Positions 11,560 through 24,066 of a DNA stretch of 64,000 nt are shown piece by piece; positions within the stretch are counted from its first letter, which is position 1; each line of letters opens with the position of its first letter. This DNA comes from Bigelowiella natans CCMP2755. Lineage: Eukaryota > Cercozoa > Chlorarachniophyceae. Position numbers and translations under genes: made by a program. The notes below the pieces were generated by a model. It made no database searches, had not been told where the DNA came from, and saw only the letters and a program-made list of their open reading frames with translations. The stretch is taken from contig ADNK01000425.1 of the NCBI GenBank assembly GCA_000320545.1, positions 2,501 to 66,500 on the forward strand, read 5' to 3'.

Positions 11560-12660
11560 GATGAACGAGGCTTTAAGATCGCACGTGCCGTGCATGTGCC
11601 ACATCGTAGATCGTATCATAGAATATTAGAGATTTAATGCATTGAGTTCAACTACATAGTATACAGTCGGCAACAATCCAGCAATGCACAATATACACTT
11701 ATCACTTGCTGCAGGTTGTCTGTATAGCTGCCCAGCTCTGCATGCACGCTACGCTGTCGCAACATGCGCATGTACGTACATGCACGCGCTAAGTGCATTG
11801 TTAATGTGTGTCACGTTTACGTCGCAAAGCTCTAGAAAGGCTGTCAAGCGCCGCGCACGGTGCAATGTGTGTATATGTGCATGCGGTTGACGATCGTATC
11901 GCTGCAGGAACATCACATACTGCATGTGTGACAATTCTGCCAGCGCGCCAGACTTGCGCTGCAGCAAGTGATCGAAGTAAATGTGAACGCTGCAGAACGC
12001 TGCGGCGGGTGCACCACCGATAGCGATTGCTCGCGCGCTTAGTCGCTGGCTGCGCTTTTCACACACCAAGGTACGCACGCGCTGTGATGCACGTAAGCGT
12101 GCACATGCGCACACAGCGTGCGTGCGAAGACGCACATGCGATGCACCATGTCAGTCATTGTGGACCATTAATAATTAGACTACATCACGCGATGACTAGC
12201 ATAGACATGATGCCGACTAGCCGAGTGAGTCCTTTATTTGTTGCGGCAATAATATTGAATAAGCGCTGGAAACGTTAGCTTCAATGCAGGCTGCACCTGC
12301 GCCCGGCGATCGCGATTTGCGTGACCTGTGCTGACTCTGTGGACGCTACCGGTTCACACGAACAATGGACACATGCTGTTGCACGCATTGCATTCTGTGC
12401 TTTTAGTCCTCCCGTGTTCAGTCACACATTGCAAGATGAGAATCGTATCAATTGCAAATGAAGTTAATGCAAGCTGCATGCGGACGTGTATGACTTGCTA
12501 TGTAAGTACACTCGGCCCGTTCATCCAACACAGGGATGTTACTCGTTGATTTTGTTTTGCATAGAATTGATAAAGGTGCTTGTCTTCCAGAAAGGCATAA
12601 TGATTGCTTATAATGTCCGATTTGACACTTGCCATAACCAATGAATGTAGTGTGCATGAA
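11560..12660. other. Convergent-gap island 2
   Basis: About 1.1 kb between the 3' ends of the SDR gene (plus) and the NEK kinase (minus). Rich in TGCA, GCGC, ACGTGCATG, CATGCGCA and CGTACGTA words. The overlapping open frames on both strands have Cys/His/Arg/Ala-rich composition typical of CpG-rich non-coding DNA and show no domain. No conserved gene seen. Confidence 0.65.
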
Positions 12661-12674
12661 TCCTGGACTGAAAC

Positions 12675-15047
12675 CTACTTCCTGAAAAAACTTTGCTCCA
12701 TGAAATGCAAATGATCTAGCATATTAAATGACCTAACAACGTTGACATTACGTCTGCGAACGAGGGGTCCCAAAATTTTGGTGAATTCATCAATAATTTT
12801 CGACGTGCCCATGTGTGCTAACTTTGCATCAGTATGCACCCGTTTTACAAAAGAATATCCTTCTTGAAATCCCTGTTCTCCCAGATCTTGAATGCAGAGT
12901 CTTCTCTCAGCCTGAACTGCCTCGCGCATGTTTAGCTGCGGTGGCGCTGAATCGGAATCCTCCTCGCTCGAATCTGAGTCATCATATGAGAGGCAAAAAC
13001 TTGCAGTTTGATTATGAATTTCGCCATCCTCTGTCTCATCTTCCTCGTCTCCATCCACGTTAAGTTCAACCTCAACATGAGTCTGTCCCATGGTGCGTTT
13101 CAATTCCATAAGATCTTCTCGTCTCTGTAGGATTGCCTTTTCATACTCTGCCTCATTTTTTAACTTCTCTTCTATCATTTCCTCGTCAGTCTCTTCATCT
13201 CCTTCATGTTCGCTATGTTCTGGACTTCCATGATGTCTGTATTGCAATTTTGCTCGATTTTCTGCAATTTTGTTCTCAACCTTCAGCTGCTGGCGCGCCA
13301 TTTCCAGAGCCTTTTCTCTCTCGGCTTGTTCAGCAGCAAGTCTCATCTTTTTTTTGTGTAATACTCTTTCCTTCGGGGTCATTCTGCTCAAACCTGAATC
13401 ATCCCCTGAAGTAGATTTGACTGATACCTTCCTGCCGCCCTTCGAGCGTACATCCTTACCTATCAGATTCTCGATGAACTCGCCAGCACGCTTAAGATTA
13501 GCAAGGTCGTGACCGTGGTCCTTCATATTCTCTTCTAACACTTTACGATGTTCATCCATTACGCTCTTCTTTTGTCGTGTTTTTTTTTTGGTTACAGGAA
13601 TCGCGAGTGAGACGTTTCTCCTTTGATCGATTTGTTTCTGCTGGCGCCTTTTTTCAACATCTCTATGCCCTCTAAGTCTATCTTCTCTGAGTTGTTTTTC
13701 TCTTTCCCTTCTTGCTTTATGCTCAATTAGAGCTTCTCTTCGTCTCCGTGCATCCTCGAGTTTCTTCCTTTGTCTGATTTCCGCAGGAGTGGACTTTCTT
13801 TTAACAACTTTGGCGCGCCTCTGATCCCGTTGTTTCCGTTCCTTCAGTCTTTGTGCCATTCGATGATTTTCTTCTTTATATTTTTTGAAAGCTTCCTCAA
13901 GTCTATTCTGTGCTTCTTCTTGCTCATGTAATTGAGATTGGTGTTCCTTCCATTTTTTTTGCATAGCTTCGCCTTGAGAAACTAGTTTTTCAGCTGTTTT
14001 TTTTTGCTTCGCTTCAATCTCTTGTAGAATTTTTTCCATGCCCAATTTACTCAGCTGCTCTCGGCAATGATTCAAATTCAATTTTTTCCTCTTATTCTCC
14101 CCTGTTTCTCTGAACACCTTCGATAAGTATATTTTCAGTCTTTTTTGTACGATTTTTTCTTTGAGAATTCTTTTGATAGAAGGTCTCCGCTTTGCGTTAA
14201 TGTTTAACATAGCTTTTACAAGGTCTCTTAACGTCCTTGAATAGGTGGAGGAGATTGGTGGATACTTACCCAGCCGGATTTTCATTGCGAGTCCATTCAA
14301 ATTATTTGCATCAAAAGCGTGCTTTAATGTTGCCATTTCATAGAGGACACACCCTAATGCCCAAATGTCAGACTTGAAATTATACTTTTTGTTATCAAAA
14401 AGTTCGGGTGACATGTAGTAAGGAGTTCCAATGCAAGTCTGAGCGAATGCAGATGTAGAATCCAGCACTTTAGAGATTCCAAAATCCCCTAGCTGGACCA
14501 TTCCATCTTTCAGGAAAATGTTTTGAGATTTGAGGTCGCGATGAAGAATGTTGCGTGTATGCACAAAGTGAAGTGCAAGAGTAATCTGAACAAATAGATT
14601 GATGATGTCCTTCTCTGGAAGGTGTCTTCCACGCCTTTTCTTCAAAAAAGAGGTCAGATCGCCGCCCTCGCAATATCCCATCACAATGCATAAGTTCCTT
14701 TGATCTAGCGTTATAAACGATTCAACATACTCCACAATTCCCGGGTGAGCCAGTTCGGAGAGGAGTTGGACTTCAAGTTGAAAGCTTTGCATCTCTTTTT
14801 TTGGAACATTCACGAGTCTCATTTTCTTCATCACATAGTTCTCCTTAGTTTTCTTGCGTTGGCATAGAAAAACTTCCCCAAAAGAACCCTTCCCTATCAT
14901 CTTTCCACAACTGTAGGCCTCCATTATTGAAGGATAAAATCGACGCAGCACTTTACGTGCAAGGAAAATGAGATGGAGGAGGAGGAAACTAGAAAATACT
15001 CGAGTAGACAGACAATAAAAGACTGTTCTCGTTTGTGTGAGTTTCAA
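12675..15047 (-). CDS. NIMA-related (NEK) protein kinase with long coiled coil, single exon
   Basis: One uninterrupted frame of 790 codons; the likely start is the internal Met at 14924 (MEAYSCGKMIGKGSFGEVFL), since the upstream 41 residues look non-conserved. The kinase domain holds all key motifs: GKGSFG glycine loop, YVMKKM (ATP-binding Lys), LHRDLKSQNIFL (catalytic Asp), GDFGISKVL (DFG), CIGTPYYMSPE (activation segment with the GTPYYMSPE hallmark of NEKs) and a KSDIWALGCVLYEM segment. It is followed by about 300 residues of Lys/Arg/Glu-rich coiled coil and an acidic region, as in NEK1/NEK5-type kinases, which act in cilia, centrosomes and the cell cycle. It is the largest intronless frame with a recognised domain here, against intron-rich neighbours. 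Its 3' side faces island 2. Confidence 0.93.
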   Translation of the reverse strand: MKLTQTRTVFYCLSTRVFSSFLLLHLIFLARKVLRRFYPSIMEAYSCGKMIGKGSFGEVFLCQRKKTKENYVMKKMRLVNVPKKEMQSFQLEVQLLSELAHPGIVEYVESFITLDQRNLCIVMGYCEGGDLTSFLKKRRGRHLPEKDIINLFVQITLALHFVHTRNILHRDLKSQNIFLKDGMVQLGDFGISKVLDSTSAFAQTCIGTPYYMSPELFDNKKYNFKSDIWALGCVLYEMATLKHAFDANNLNGLAMKIRLGKYPPISSTYSRTLRDLVKAMLNINAKRRPSIKRILKEKIVQKRLKIYLSKVFRETGENKRKKLNLNHCREQLSKLGMEKILQEIEAKQKKTAEKLVSQGEAMQKKWKEHQSQLHEQEEAQNRLEEAFKKYKEENHRMAQRLKERKQRDQRRAKVVKRKSTPAEIRQRKKLEDARRRREALIEHKARREREKQLREDRLRGHRDVEKRRQQKQIDQRRNVSLAIPVTKKKTRQKKSVMDEHRKVLEENMKDHGHDLANLKRAGEFIENLIGKDVRSKGGRKVSVKSTSGDDSGLSRMTPKERVLHKKKMRLAAEQAEREKALEMARQQLKVENKIAENRAKLQYRHHGSPEHSEHEGDEETDEEMIEEKLKNEAEYEKAILQRREDLMELKRTMGQTHVEVELNVDGDEEDETEDGEIHNQTASFCLSYDDSDSSEEDSDSAPPQLNMREAVQAERRLCIQDLGEQGFQEGYSFVKRVHTDAKLAHMGTSKIIDEFTKILGPLVRRRNVNVVRSFNMLDHLHFMEQSFFRK

Positions 15048-15525
15048 ATGTCACTCAGATCAAAGGAATGTAGATTGCTGCGGGTTAAATTTAGTAACTG
15101 TGGCTTATTTTTGCGTAAAGATGACCATTAACTAATAATTACAGCGGAATTTTTGGTATCTCTTTTCACCAAATGTATCTTCCCATGTCTGAGATGAGAA
15201 TTGGATGGATATTATCCTGTTAGCGTGTGGAAATCGTCATTCGTTTACCAAAAACGACATCATTTTTTCCAAACTTCGAATACAGATTTATTCATTGTCG
15301 TCACATTGAAATGTATTGTAATTGAATTAAATTTATGTGCTCTAATAAAGCTGCTACTCTTCCCTCCTCGTCTCCTACGATATCGTAGGCCAGCTTAAGA
15401 GAAGGATCAGGTGAGAGGGTGAGGAGGGTGGGAGATTCATATGACGACGACGACGATGACGATGATGACGATGATGACGACGATGACGACGACGATCTTG
15501 CTTAACACTAATAAAAATATAACAG
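15048..15525. promoter_or_regulatory. Divergent gap NEK / WDR83
   Basis: About 480 nt (600 nt if the internal NEK start is used). It has a (GAC/GAT)n tract at about 15440–15494 immediately upstream of the WDR83 start. No exon and no island-type DNA seen. Probably holds both promoters. Confidence 0.4.
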
Positions 15526-16631
15526 ATGTCACAGCCAAGTCGTCAGGGAAATGGCAATAATAGGAAACAAGCTCGAGGCCGTGCCAGGATCCCTTACAAA
15601 TGCGGAATGACTCTGAAGGTGCGCATGGGTGATCGCCCTGCGCGAGGAAATATTTTACTACAGAAGAATTATTCGTTGGTGTGAATATCCAATCTTCCTC
15701 GGCCTTGAGAGTAGTAGTGTTGGTCTTCCACTCTAATAATTTCCTCCTCCCTCCTCCTCCGGCCAATGTTAATTCTTGTTTCAGGGACACAAGGGTGCTG
15801 TCACAGTTGCCAAGTTCAACTCCGACGGTATCGCGTAGAAAGAAGGAACACCTTTATATAAAGGGGAAAGAGGGGAGGAGGAGGAGGAGGAAACTGTATA
15901 AAGGGCCTTCGGCTTTAGTCAATCAATGAAAATTCTCGGCGAATTTTATTTGTATCTGTATGCTTATGCGAAGGGAAGTATTGCTTGACCGGAGGCAAGG
16001 ATAGAAATGTCATTCTCTGGAATCCAACTGAAGGTTAAAAGTGTGATGCTTCGCTCAAACCAATGAAATACACCCCATGTAAGATCTAACACTGACACTT
16101 TTATCTGCTGCAGGAACCCAGATTAAAAATTACGATGGCTACCATGGCTACGAGGTAGCTGAAGAAGAAGAAACCCTCTTTCCCTTTTTTGCGCGCCAGG
16201 AGCTTCATTCATTCACACGTTTGCACCATCACCTTTAGATTTTGGATATTTGTGTGCGAAAAGACAACGCAGAGTTTGCGTCTTGTGGAGGTAGTAGTAG
16301 TAATTTATTGAACGGTGGGTTAGGGAAGGAAAAGTCGAACCAAAAAGATGACGATTAGTTTTGGAATATCATCGATGGATCAGACATTTGGCGTGTTTCA
16401 ACGAATTTTTTTGTTTAGAGGGCTAAGTATTGTAGCTTGATTTTGAAGAAGAAATTGCAGTATTATGTAGCAAGCTATACCCCTTTTTCATAGTGGAAAG
16501 GATACAGGAGAACCTCCATGACGATTAATTACACTTGTCAAGATTGCTCCATCATTGATGTTGACACTATGTTAAAAGGTGATAGAACAGCGTTTTTGGT
16601 GGATGTGACAACTGGGGCAGTCAAACGAAGG

Positions 16632-16668
<37 letters not shown>

Positions 16669-17479
16669 ACAGCACCTCTTTTGAAGTTGCATCATTACCT
16701 GACCCAACTATGCTAAAGGATGTTGTTTATTCGTCTCTCCTTCCGTTTATTGTTGCCTTTTAGATTCAAAAATGCACATGAGCGTCGAATTAATGCTTGT
16801 GCATATAATAAGGTAAAATGCAAATTAAGAATAAGAAGAAATTAGTGATCATTCAACAACTATGAAGGAAAGAAGGAGGGGGGAAGTATAAATGGTTATA
16901 ATGTGCACCACATTAGGACGCTACAGTACTGTTTACAGCCTCGGACGACGAATCGATTTGCGCTTGGGACTTAAAGTATTGAATAATAAAGTGTAATGGG
17001 TTCCTAGTAATAATAAGGGGAGGGACACTGTGTAGTCGTCGTCATACATTAGCTATTATTTACGACACATTATCCCATGAAAGCAGAAGGCCGATAATTT
17101 ATGTGTGGGGAGGAGGAGACGTCATTTTCATGACAACAAACAAATGCATAGGTCCCGAAATTTCAAGCCAATTCAGAAAATTGAGAATGAGTTCAAAGAT
17201 AGCGTCAGTGCCCTTGTCGTTCTCGATGAGGTATGTATCATACAGAGAATAGTACTTCCGCACAGAAATTATTAGTTGTTTCCGGAGCAGTCGAGCTACA
17301 TGATGATGAGATCAATTACCCATGGAATAATATCTTTTACAGTTGATCATCGCAGCAGGGGTTGATGGTTCCGTAAGACAATTTGACGTGAGAATGGGAG
17401 AGGTATCTTTTTAAACATACGGTGAAGTTTCGAAACACCATTTCTACACAGTCATTAAGTACTACAAAATATATACATG

Positions 17480-17523
<44 letters not shown>

Positions 17524-18024
17524 GGGGCAATAATATTTTCCTTTTAGTGGATTAAGTATCTTTGCATCATCATCGTTTCATCATGATGGATCCATCCCCA
17601 AAGAGAATATTGACATTTTCCTTTTCCAGGTGACTGTTGACTACGTAGGAGAGGCTTTGAGTACAATGTCTTTGTCAAATGATGAACAGTGCGTGCTCCT
17701 TGGTTGTTTAGATAATGAGGTAATAACCATTATATGATTGTCCAATTGATTGTTCTTCTAACGTAGTAAATGTATCTGTTGTCCCCCCCATTCACCCCCT
17801 CTTCAGTTACGTTTGTTCGATCGATCCTCTGGAGAACTTCTCAGTTCGTATAGAGGTGACTATCATGCAGCTAACTACAAAACTACTACAAGGACTAATT
17901 TCAGTAATGATTATTTTTCAGGCCATAAGCATCACCAATATCGTATCGGAAATTGTCTAACGAACGATGACGCTTTTGTTGTGGGAGGGAGTGAGGATGG
18001 AAAGGTAAAGCGAATAAATTATGG

Positions 18025-18094
<70 letters not shown>

Positions 18095-18350
18095 ATTTAT
18101 ATATTTATATATTAAGAGTGCAATACGACTAGGTATATTTCTGGAATCTTGTTGAAGGCAATGTGATCCATAAGTTTGATGCTCATTATCGGGCTATATC
18201 TTGCATATCATATCATCCCCGGTAGACCATAAGTTATTAAATATGATTTTCCTGGATCACATTAAAGATTGTGAAATATTTCATTTGTGCAGATCAATTT
18301 CTATGTTAACGGCGTCTGCAGACGGCATGGTGAAGCTCTGGACGACATGA
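15526..18350 (+). CDS. WDR83: WDR83/MORG1 WD40-repeat protein, 15 exons
   Basis: Fifteen exons, all closing in phase (starts 15526, 15785, 15974, 16114, 16239, 16579, 16764, 16917, 17152, 17343, 17630, 17807, 17922, 18133, 18293), give 318 residues, close to the ~315 of animal WDR83. Seven WD40 blades are visible, with lines that match the family: GHKGAVTVAKFN, YCLTGGKDRNVILWNP, YHGYEVLD, FKNAHERRINACAYN, SDDESICAWDL, IIAAGVDGSVRQFDVRMG, CLDNELRLFDRSSGELL, GHKHHQYRIGNCL, GGSEDGKVYFWNLVEG and TASADGMVKLW. MORG1 scaffolds ERK signalling and associates with spliceosomes; here it presumably acts as a scaffold too. The last-but-two intron (18005–18132) contains a composite (TA)n(TG)n repeat. The gene ends at island 3. 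Confidence 0.93.
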
Positions 18351-18399
18351 AAATGTTATTACTACTAGGAACAACATTGAAGATCACACAGGAATGTAG

Positions 18400-19138
18400 G
18401 CTAGTATAGACATTATTCATTAGTTGTGTAGCGAACTGTATTCGTCAAATCCAAACAGTCGTCATGCAGGTGTCGACGACGCTCGGCTGGGGGGGTGAAT
18501 GATGACCCTGGAATTTTACGACAGTATGACGACGCACGAAGGAAGGAAAACACGCATGGAAAAGATGGCTGATTATATAGATGATTTGGGAATTGAAATG
18601 CCTGGCGAATGTGAATATGATTGGTGCAAAGAAGAAAGGGTGCACATTTCCAGTTGAATGCACGACATGCTACATGTAGCATGCCAGCATGTGACAACAA
18701 CGTGAGCACACGTACGTGCATGTGCATGATGAAGATTGACATGCGATGAGAAGGCAAACACGAACTGCTCAGTGCTGTGCGAAATGCGCGCGCGACATTC
18801 CAGACCGAAACAACGTGCATTTGCATGATTGCACGAAACACATCATGGCGGAAACCAACACGTCACAAACAGATTGAACACCATGCAGCGTTGTCTAGCT
18901 AGCTGTGGCCGCTGCATTGCATGGCTGCATGAATGAAGATGACCATTTGTCAAGTTTGATTGCTTGATGATTGCATCTGTGTTGTCTAGTTGTGCATGCG
19001 ACAACAATGGACAACATGTGCCTGCAATCATGGTCACATGCACACCTGAGGCGGACAAGCGGTGTGTGTGATCATGTGCACACTGGGCACACCTGCCATG
19101 GCTAGCGACATGCAAGTGTGTTGTGTATTGTGTGTGTA

Positions 19139-19171
<33 letters not shown>

Positions 19172-19810
19172 CATGTGTGTGTGTGTACATCATGTTGGCC
19201 ATGATGTGAACGTGTGCATGCATGCACACACTAGCACAAACACACACACACACACACACACACATACACATGCACGCACTCACGCACACACGCACGCGCA
19301 CACACACTCGACACGACTGAACGATTGCTAGATTGCTGTGCACTTGCGTTGAGCTTGCACGCGCCTGGCGAAAAACTTGAGACGAGAAAAGTGTTGATTT
19401 TGGCCCCGAATTGAAATCTCAAAAATTTCTCGGCTGCCGCCGAAAAAGCCAGTGCCAAAAAAGTCGCGCATGTGTTGACGCTCGGTTGGGCAAATTGATG
19501 ATCCTTGATCGACTTCTGCAAGCACAAAATGCATCGATTGCAGAAACAAGCTGATGAATAAACAAACGCAACACACAGGATGCAAATATACAAATAATGG
19601 GAAAATGTGGCCATTTCAATGCATACAATCCGTCTCATTTTGGGCAAAATGCAATGATGGCGCACAAACACAACAAACGTGCAATTTTGCGTCACAAGCG
19701 AGCAGCCGAAATCCACAATTGCATCAACATCATACGACACTCGATGATTCCGGATGGAACTGCATGACAATTGTTATGCATGAGTATTTTCTTTCAATCA
19801 TTATTGCATG
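18400..19810. other. Convergent-gap island 3
   Basis: Between WDR83 (plus) and MOC1 (minus). Very rich in GCATGC, TGCATG, CTAGCTAG and CACACG words, with (GT)n at about 19140–19168 and (CA)n at about 19240–19264 that form a potential inverted pair. It holds TGTGGCCGCTGCATTGCA at 18904–18921, nearly the same 18-mer as in islands 5 and 9. Frames on both strands look like non-coding Cys/His/Val-rich translations. Confidence 0.65.
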
Positions 19811-19816
19811 GTGGGA

Positions 19817-20927
19817 TCAGATTTCACTTTCCAAGTTGCAGATTGTGCCAGTTCCCCAAAGTGCGATCAACAATGCCTCAGCTCTGCCGTGATCTTTAAC
19901 CCGAGACAAGTTCTTTGTCTCGTCAGGAAATTTCTCACATGCCAATTCGCGGCTTTGTGTCTTGTCCTTTCCACTGAGGCCCAGATCATGTTTCCAACGA
20001 TTAGGCTCGACCAACACCTAGTCACAAATGACAACAATGAGAACCGATTATGAATCAATACCACAAACAAACACACACACACACACACACACACACATCA
20101 GACCGTTCGAACCCCTGTAGCCGCTAGGGCACCTCGCCAGATTCCAAATGCGTACCTACATGCATGGATGCAAATTTTACAAAAGATTTCTATCCAGGTT
20201 TCACTAAATTTCTCGAAATCGGCGATTACAATGTATATTTAACAATTCAAAATAAAATTTCGATGATTGTCATACCCTGACGCATACCACCCCTGCTTTC
20301 CATTCATCTGATGGGGCCGTGCTGCTTCAAGGAATGCAATGGTCTTATTGTTCAAATCAGCGTCATATCCAAACGGCCGCAGAAGATCCTATGCAAATTA
20401 TTTCATCGTATTAAGGTATTGTCCAAAGGTGATGCTATTCAGCTATTTACACATTTGTTCGAATCACTAGATTTACCGCTAATGCTTCCGGATCTAGACG
20501 TTTTCTGAATGTCTTGCCGACTTTCACTTTCACGGAAGGGGAGTCGCAAATGCTTGAAGTATTTTTATGTAGGACCGCAAGTGCTCCATTGACATCTGGG
20601 TCTATTCCAAGTACAACCTATGTACATTTCATTCTTTGTCTATTTCAATTTTAAAATAAAATGAGATCAACGCACCCATTCATCAACCGCCTTCATCGTA
20701 GTCGTACCTCTAAAATTCGACCCATGCCTATTCTTCTTCTTCTCATGGTTCCCTAAAGACGATCTTGTAAGCAAGCGATACATGGAATACATGTTGGTGG
20801 TCAAGAACGAGGATTTCACAGCTGTAGTATCAATCCTAGATGGGACCACACTGGAATACAGTGTCTTTGTAGCAAATGCAGTAGGCCAGCAAGTAAGGAT
20901 CAGAAGAAGAATATAAACACTTCCCAT
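19817..20927 (-). CDS. MOC1: MOC1-type RuvC-fold Holliday-junction resolvase, organelle-targeted, 5 exons
   Basis: Exons 20927–20676, 20617–20477, 20388–20276, 20155–20104 and 20017–19817 close in phase to 252 residues. The core starts with WVVLGIDPDVNGALAVL, carrying the first catalytic Asp, then AFLEAARPHQMNGKQGWYAS, YAFGIWRGALAATGVR, LGLSGKDKTQSRELA and KDHGRAEALLIALWG. This order matches MOC1, the nuclear-encoded resolvase that separates plastid nucleoids in green algae and plants. The first exon adds a signal peptide (MGSVYILLLILTCWPTAFAT) followed by a Ser/Thr/Lys/Arg-rich stretch, the layout of bipartite targeting into plastids bounded by more than two membranes. A Phe directly follows the likely cleavage Ala (A–F in TAFAT), as in red-lineage plastid preproteins. 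The targeting claim is inference; the family call is strong. Intron 4 contains (CA)n. Confidence 0.88.
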
Positions 20928-21236
20928 CCTTGCCTATAGGTTCCACCTCCTCCTGCTCCTCTCCTCTCCTCTCTTCAGGCGTTACGATCCGACGCTCGTA
21001 GTAAGCTCCTAGTAATGATAATTTCCTTTCCGGAGGGTAGTAGGTCTCAAAAATTCAGTTGGTTCTCTTTTCTCTCCCCGTTCCCAAATCAATCGGCTTG
21101 AAAGAGAAATATGTGGATGGTCACCGCATCACATTTATGCCTGGAGGAGACAACCATTGCATAGTAGTGGTGAAATCATCTCGGATGATAGAAAATGCAG
21201 AGGGGTGGGTGGTAACCACTGCTAGACAGCAACTAG

Positions 21237-21285
<49 letters not shown>

Positions 21286-22121
21286 TTAGCCAGACAACAA
21301 CTACAACAATAACTAACTAATACTGATAGAAACTACCACTTCTTATCAATCCAATGAACAGCTGGGAAGTCAAGAATGCGAACAGAAAAACTAACTAACA
21401 ATGACTAGCATTCACTGTATTATTTGTGCTGAACGCAATATGGACTCCTAACTGATGGCTATCTAATATTTTTAGAACATTTTTAACCCGTAGTATGTCT
21501 GATATATCTGAGTTTTTTTAGGTAAATCTTGGATTCTTTAGATAATTCTTCGTTTAGTTTTTTGCTGTCTGGATAGATAGATCTAGATCTAGATGGAAGA
21601 AGAACAACAAGAAGAAAGAAAGAGAGACCACCCCTGCTTACTTATCTCATATTTCATAAACAAAGAAAGGATGCGACGAGGTGGAGAGGAGAAATCTTAA
21701 AAGTAAACGTTCGTTGAGTCAAGTAATTTCAACGTACTGTTGTTACGCTGCGACTGTGCTGCTTTGGTGAGGAAGAAAAAGACCTCGACCAACCTACCTA
21801 CCTACCCCAAAAAGACACATTATAAAGTTAAAAGTTGCAATTAAAGCTTACAAAAACTACTACTAATACAAATACACTGCTGCGCCAGTTCTAGTCAGTG
21901 TCAAACTACTCTAAATCATTCTTCCGAATAGAGATATTAGTGAAGGCGAGGAAAGATGTTATGTTAAACTAATTGATACGTCTTCGAATGGCTTCGACTT
22001 TAGTTCACTATTTTACCGGCCAATCAGACTTAGACAAAAACTATAAAACTCAAAACAGGAGGAGAATATACCGTCAACGGTAGTAGTACATCGATCCAAT
22101 TCAATATATTGGGAAGAAACT
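20928..22121. promoter_or_regulatory. Divergent gap MOC1 / helical-repeat gene with (CAA)n and dispersed repeat copy 3
   Basis: About 1.2 kb. Contains a (CAA)n tract (about 21238–21286) adjoining a diverged minus-strand copy of the dispersed repeat (about 21300–21410: CAGCTGGGAAGTCAAG, GCGAACAGAAAAACTAACTA), the same tract-plus-repeat pairing as at 4339–4600. A possible exon (21059–21230, reading KYVDGHRITFMPGGDNHCIV) is open on the plus strand but could not be connected to a gene. Confidence 0.5.
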
Positions 22122-22512
22122 ATGCTCTCGTATGGGAAGGCTATTACATTGCTTCTCTGCTCTGTGATGCTTGTATTTAGATGCGCTGGTCCATCTGTTT
22201 TATCATCCGCCGAAACAGCATATCAGCCTGCTGATTGCAAGAAAATTCCAAATCAAAATTGGAAGTATCATCATCTTAACAAAGTTAGTAGTCGGAATAT
22301 GGTACTACTATATTCATTGGGCGGGGGTTCTGCAATGTCGCAGCACACGGCTATGCCACTATCTTCAACTCGTTCCTATTCGTCAGCAGAAAAAAATAGC
22401 ACTAGTTTTTTCAGTAATTCTCAAATTGAAACTGCTAATGATTGGAAGGACCAGATGAATCTTTCAGACATCGAGGTGGACGACAGTTCTTAATACGAAC
22501 GCATGATGCTCA

Positions 22513-22565
<53 letters not shown>

Positions 22566-24014
22566 TAATATTAATATGTATTATTGCGTCATACGATGAA
22601 GAGACAATCTAAATGAACGCATGTTCGAAATATGATATTGTGTCGTGCGATAAAGATATACTGAAAGTTATTTTTGCTGTAGGACGAAGAGGCCGTAGAG
22701 GAAAATGTAAAATCAGTGACAAATTCAACTTTCTCACGGTCTTAAATTTTCGTTGTTCTTTTCATTAATTTAGGCCCTAGCTAGCACACTCTTTTATTAT
22801 TATCGCATATTTGGATGTTAACGGGATTGTTCCTCCTTCTCCTCCCTCCTCCCTCGTCCTCCTCCCTCCTCCTGTAAGGTCCAACCGTTTGGATCATTAC
22901 TTGGACGATAAAACAGACCGTCATGGCGATCGTGTGTCTCGCCTCATAGCCAAGGTAGCGGTTCTTCAATTTTGCGATGCTATTAATTTTATTGCAATGC
23001 TATTGATAATAGATTGCAATGCTATTGGTAATAAATCATGCAGTAAAATGTTGAACAGGCAGAAGGATTACTGGGCAGGGAAGGTGGTGAGTTTCTTGCC
23101 CTCCAAATTTTGGAAGAAGCTCAAAGGATGCACCCCTCTCACTCCAACATTTTGGACGCCATGGCAAATGTTGTCCATACTACATAATCTAACTCGTGTC
23201 TTTGAGAATTGAACTAATTACTCAAACTTCCGTTTCGTATAGTATTGATACCACAATACCAAAATCTCTGATGTTGTTGTTGTTAATATTTTTTACCGTA
23301 GATATATTTGGAGTCCGAAAGAGAAGATGCAGCTAGAGAACTCCTGGAAAAGGTGAATTGTAACTTCAATCATTAAGAGCAAGGATAACAGCTTTTGTTT
23401 GTCACACCTCATCATTGATATCACTATTTGTACTGCTACTACTACTTCTTAGAGCATTCGAATCAATCCAAACGGCCCTTATGAAAAGTGGTTCTCATAT
23501 GCAGAGCTGCTTGAGAATGAAGAAATGGCTCTCAAGGCGTACAAGAATGGAATTAGGATTGCAGAAAAGAACTTACATGTTTATGAAAAGATTGTACAGG
23601 ATCAGGTACATCAGCTAAATGAGCAGAAATCATCGTCATCATTCTCATCATACTTAATGATCGTCTAATGCAATACCACTCGTTTTAGCCATTAGCACCG
23701 TGGAGACAGAATGCTGTTGACTCTGCCCATGAAATTCGTAACCATTTGGCATCGGCCCATTCGAGCGTCGCACAATTGTAGTATTGGCATCTTATCTAAC
23801 CTACGTACGTACGTCGTTGTGCTGATATTTACACAGAACAATTTCGATGTGTGTCGCAGAATTTTAAGCAAAATACAGGATGCTGTAGATTTAGAAAGTA
23901 CCAAACAACCACATTGAGTAGAGAACTAGAATATGAACCAAAGAAGAGGTGGAATGAATGATGATAATGATGATGATGATGATGATGGCTCTACCAAAAT
24001 AATTGTAATCTCGA

Positions 24015-24066
<52 letters not shown>

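Noticed and set aside
11684-12657. Several overlapping frames on both strands (up to 128 aa)
   Set aside because: All are in island 2, rich in Cys/His/Ala/Arg from CpG- and TGCA-rich DNA, with no domain, no splice logic and mutual overlap.
18413-19770. Frames of 142, 166 and 179 aa on the minus strand
   Set aside because: Island 3 and (CA)n/(GT)n translations; low complexity and overlapping each other.
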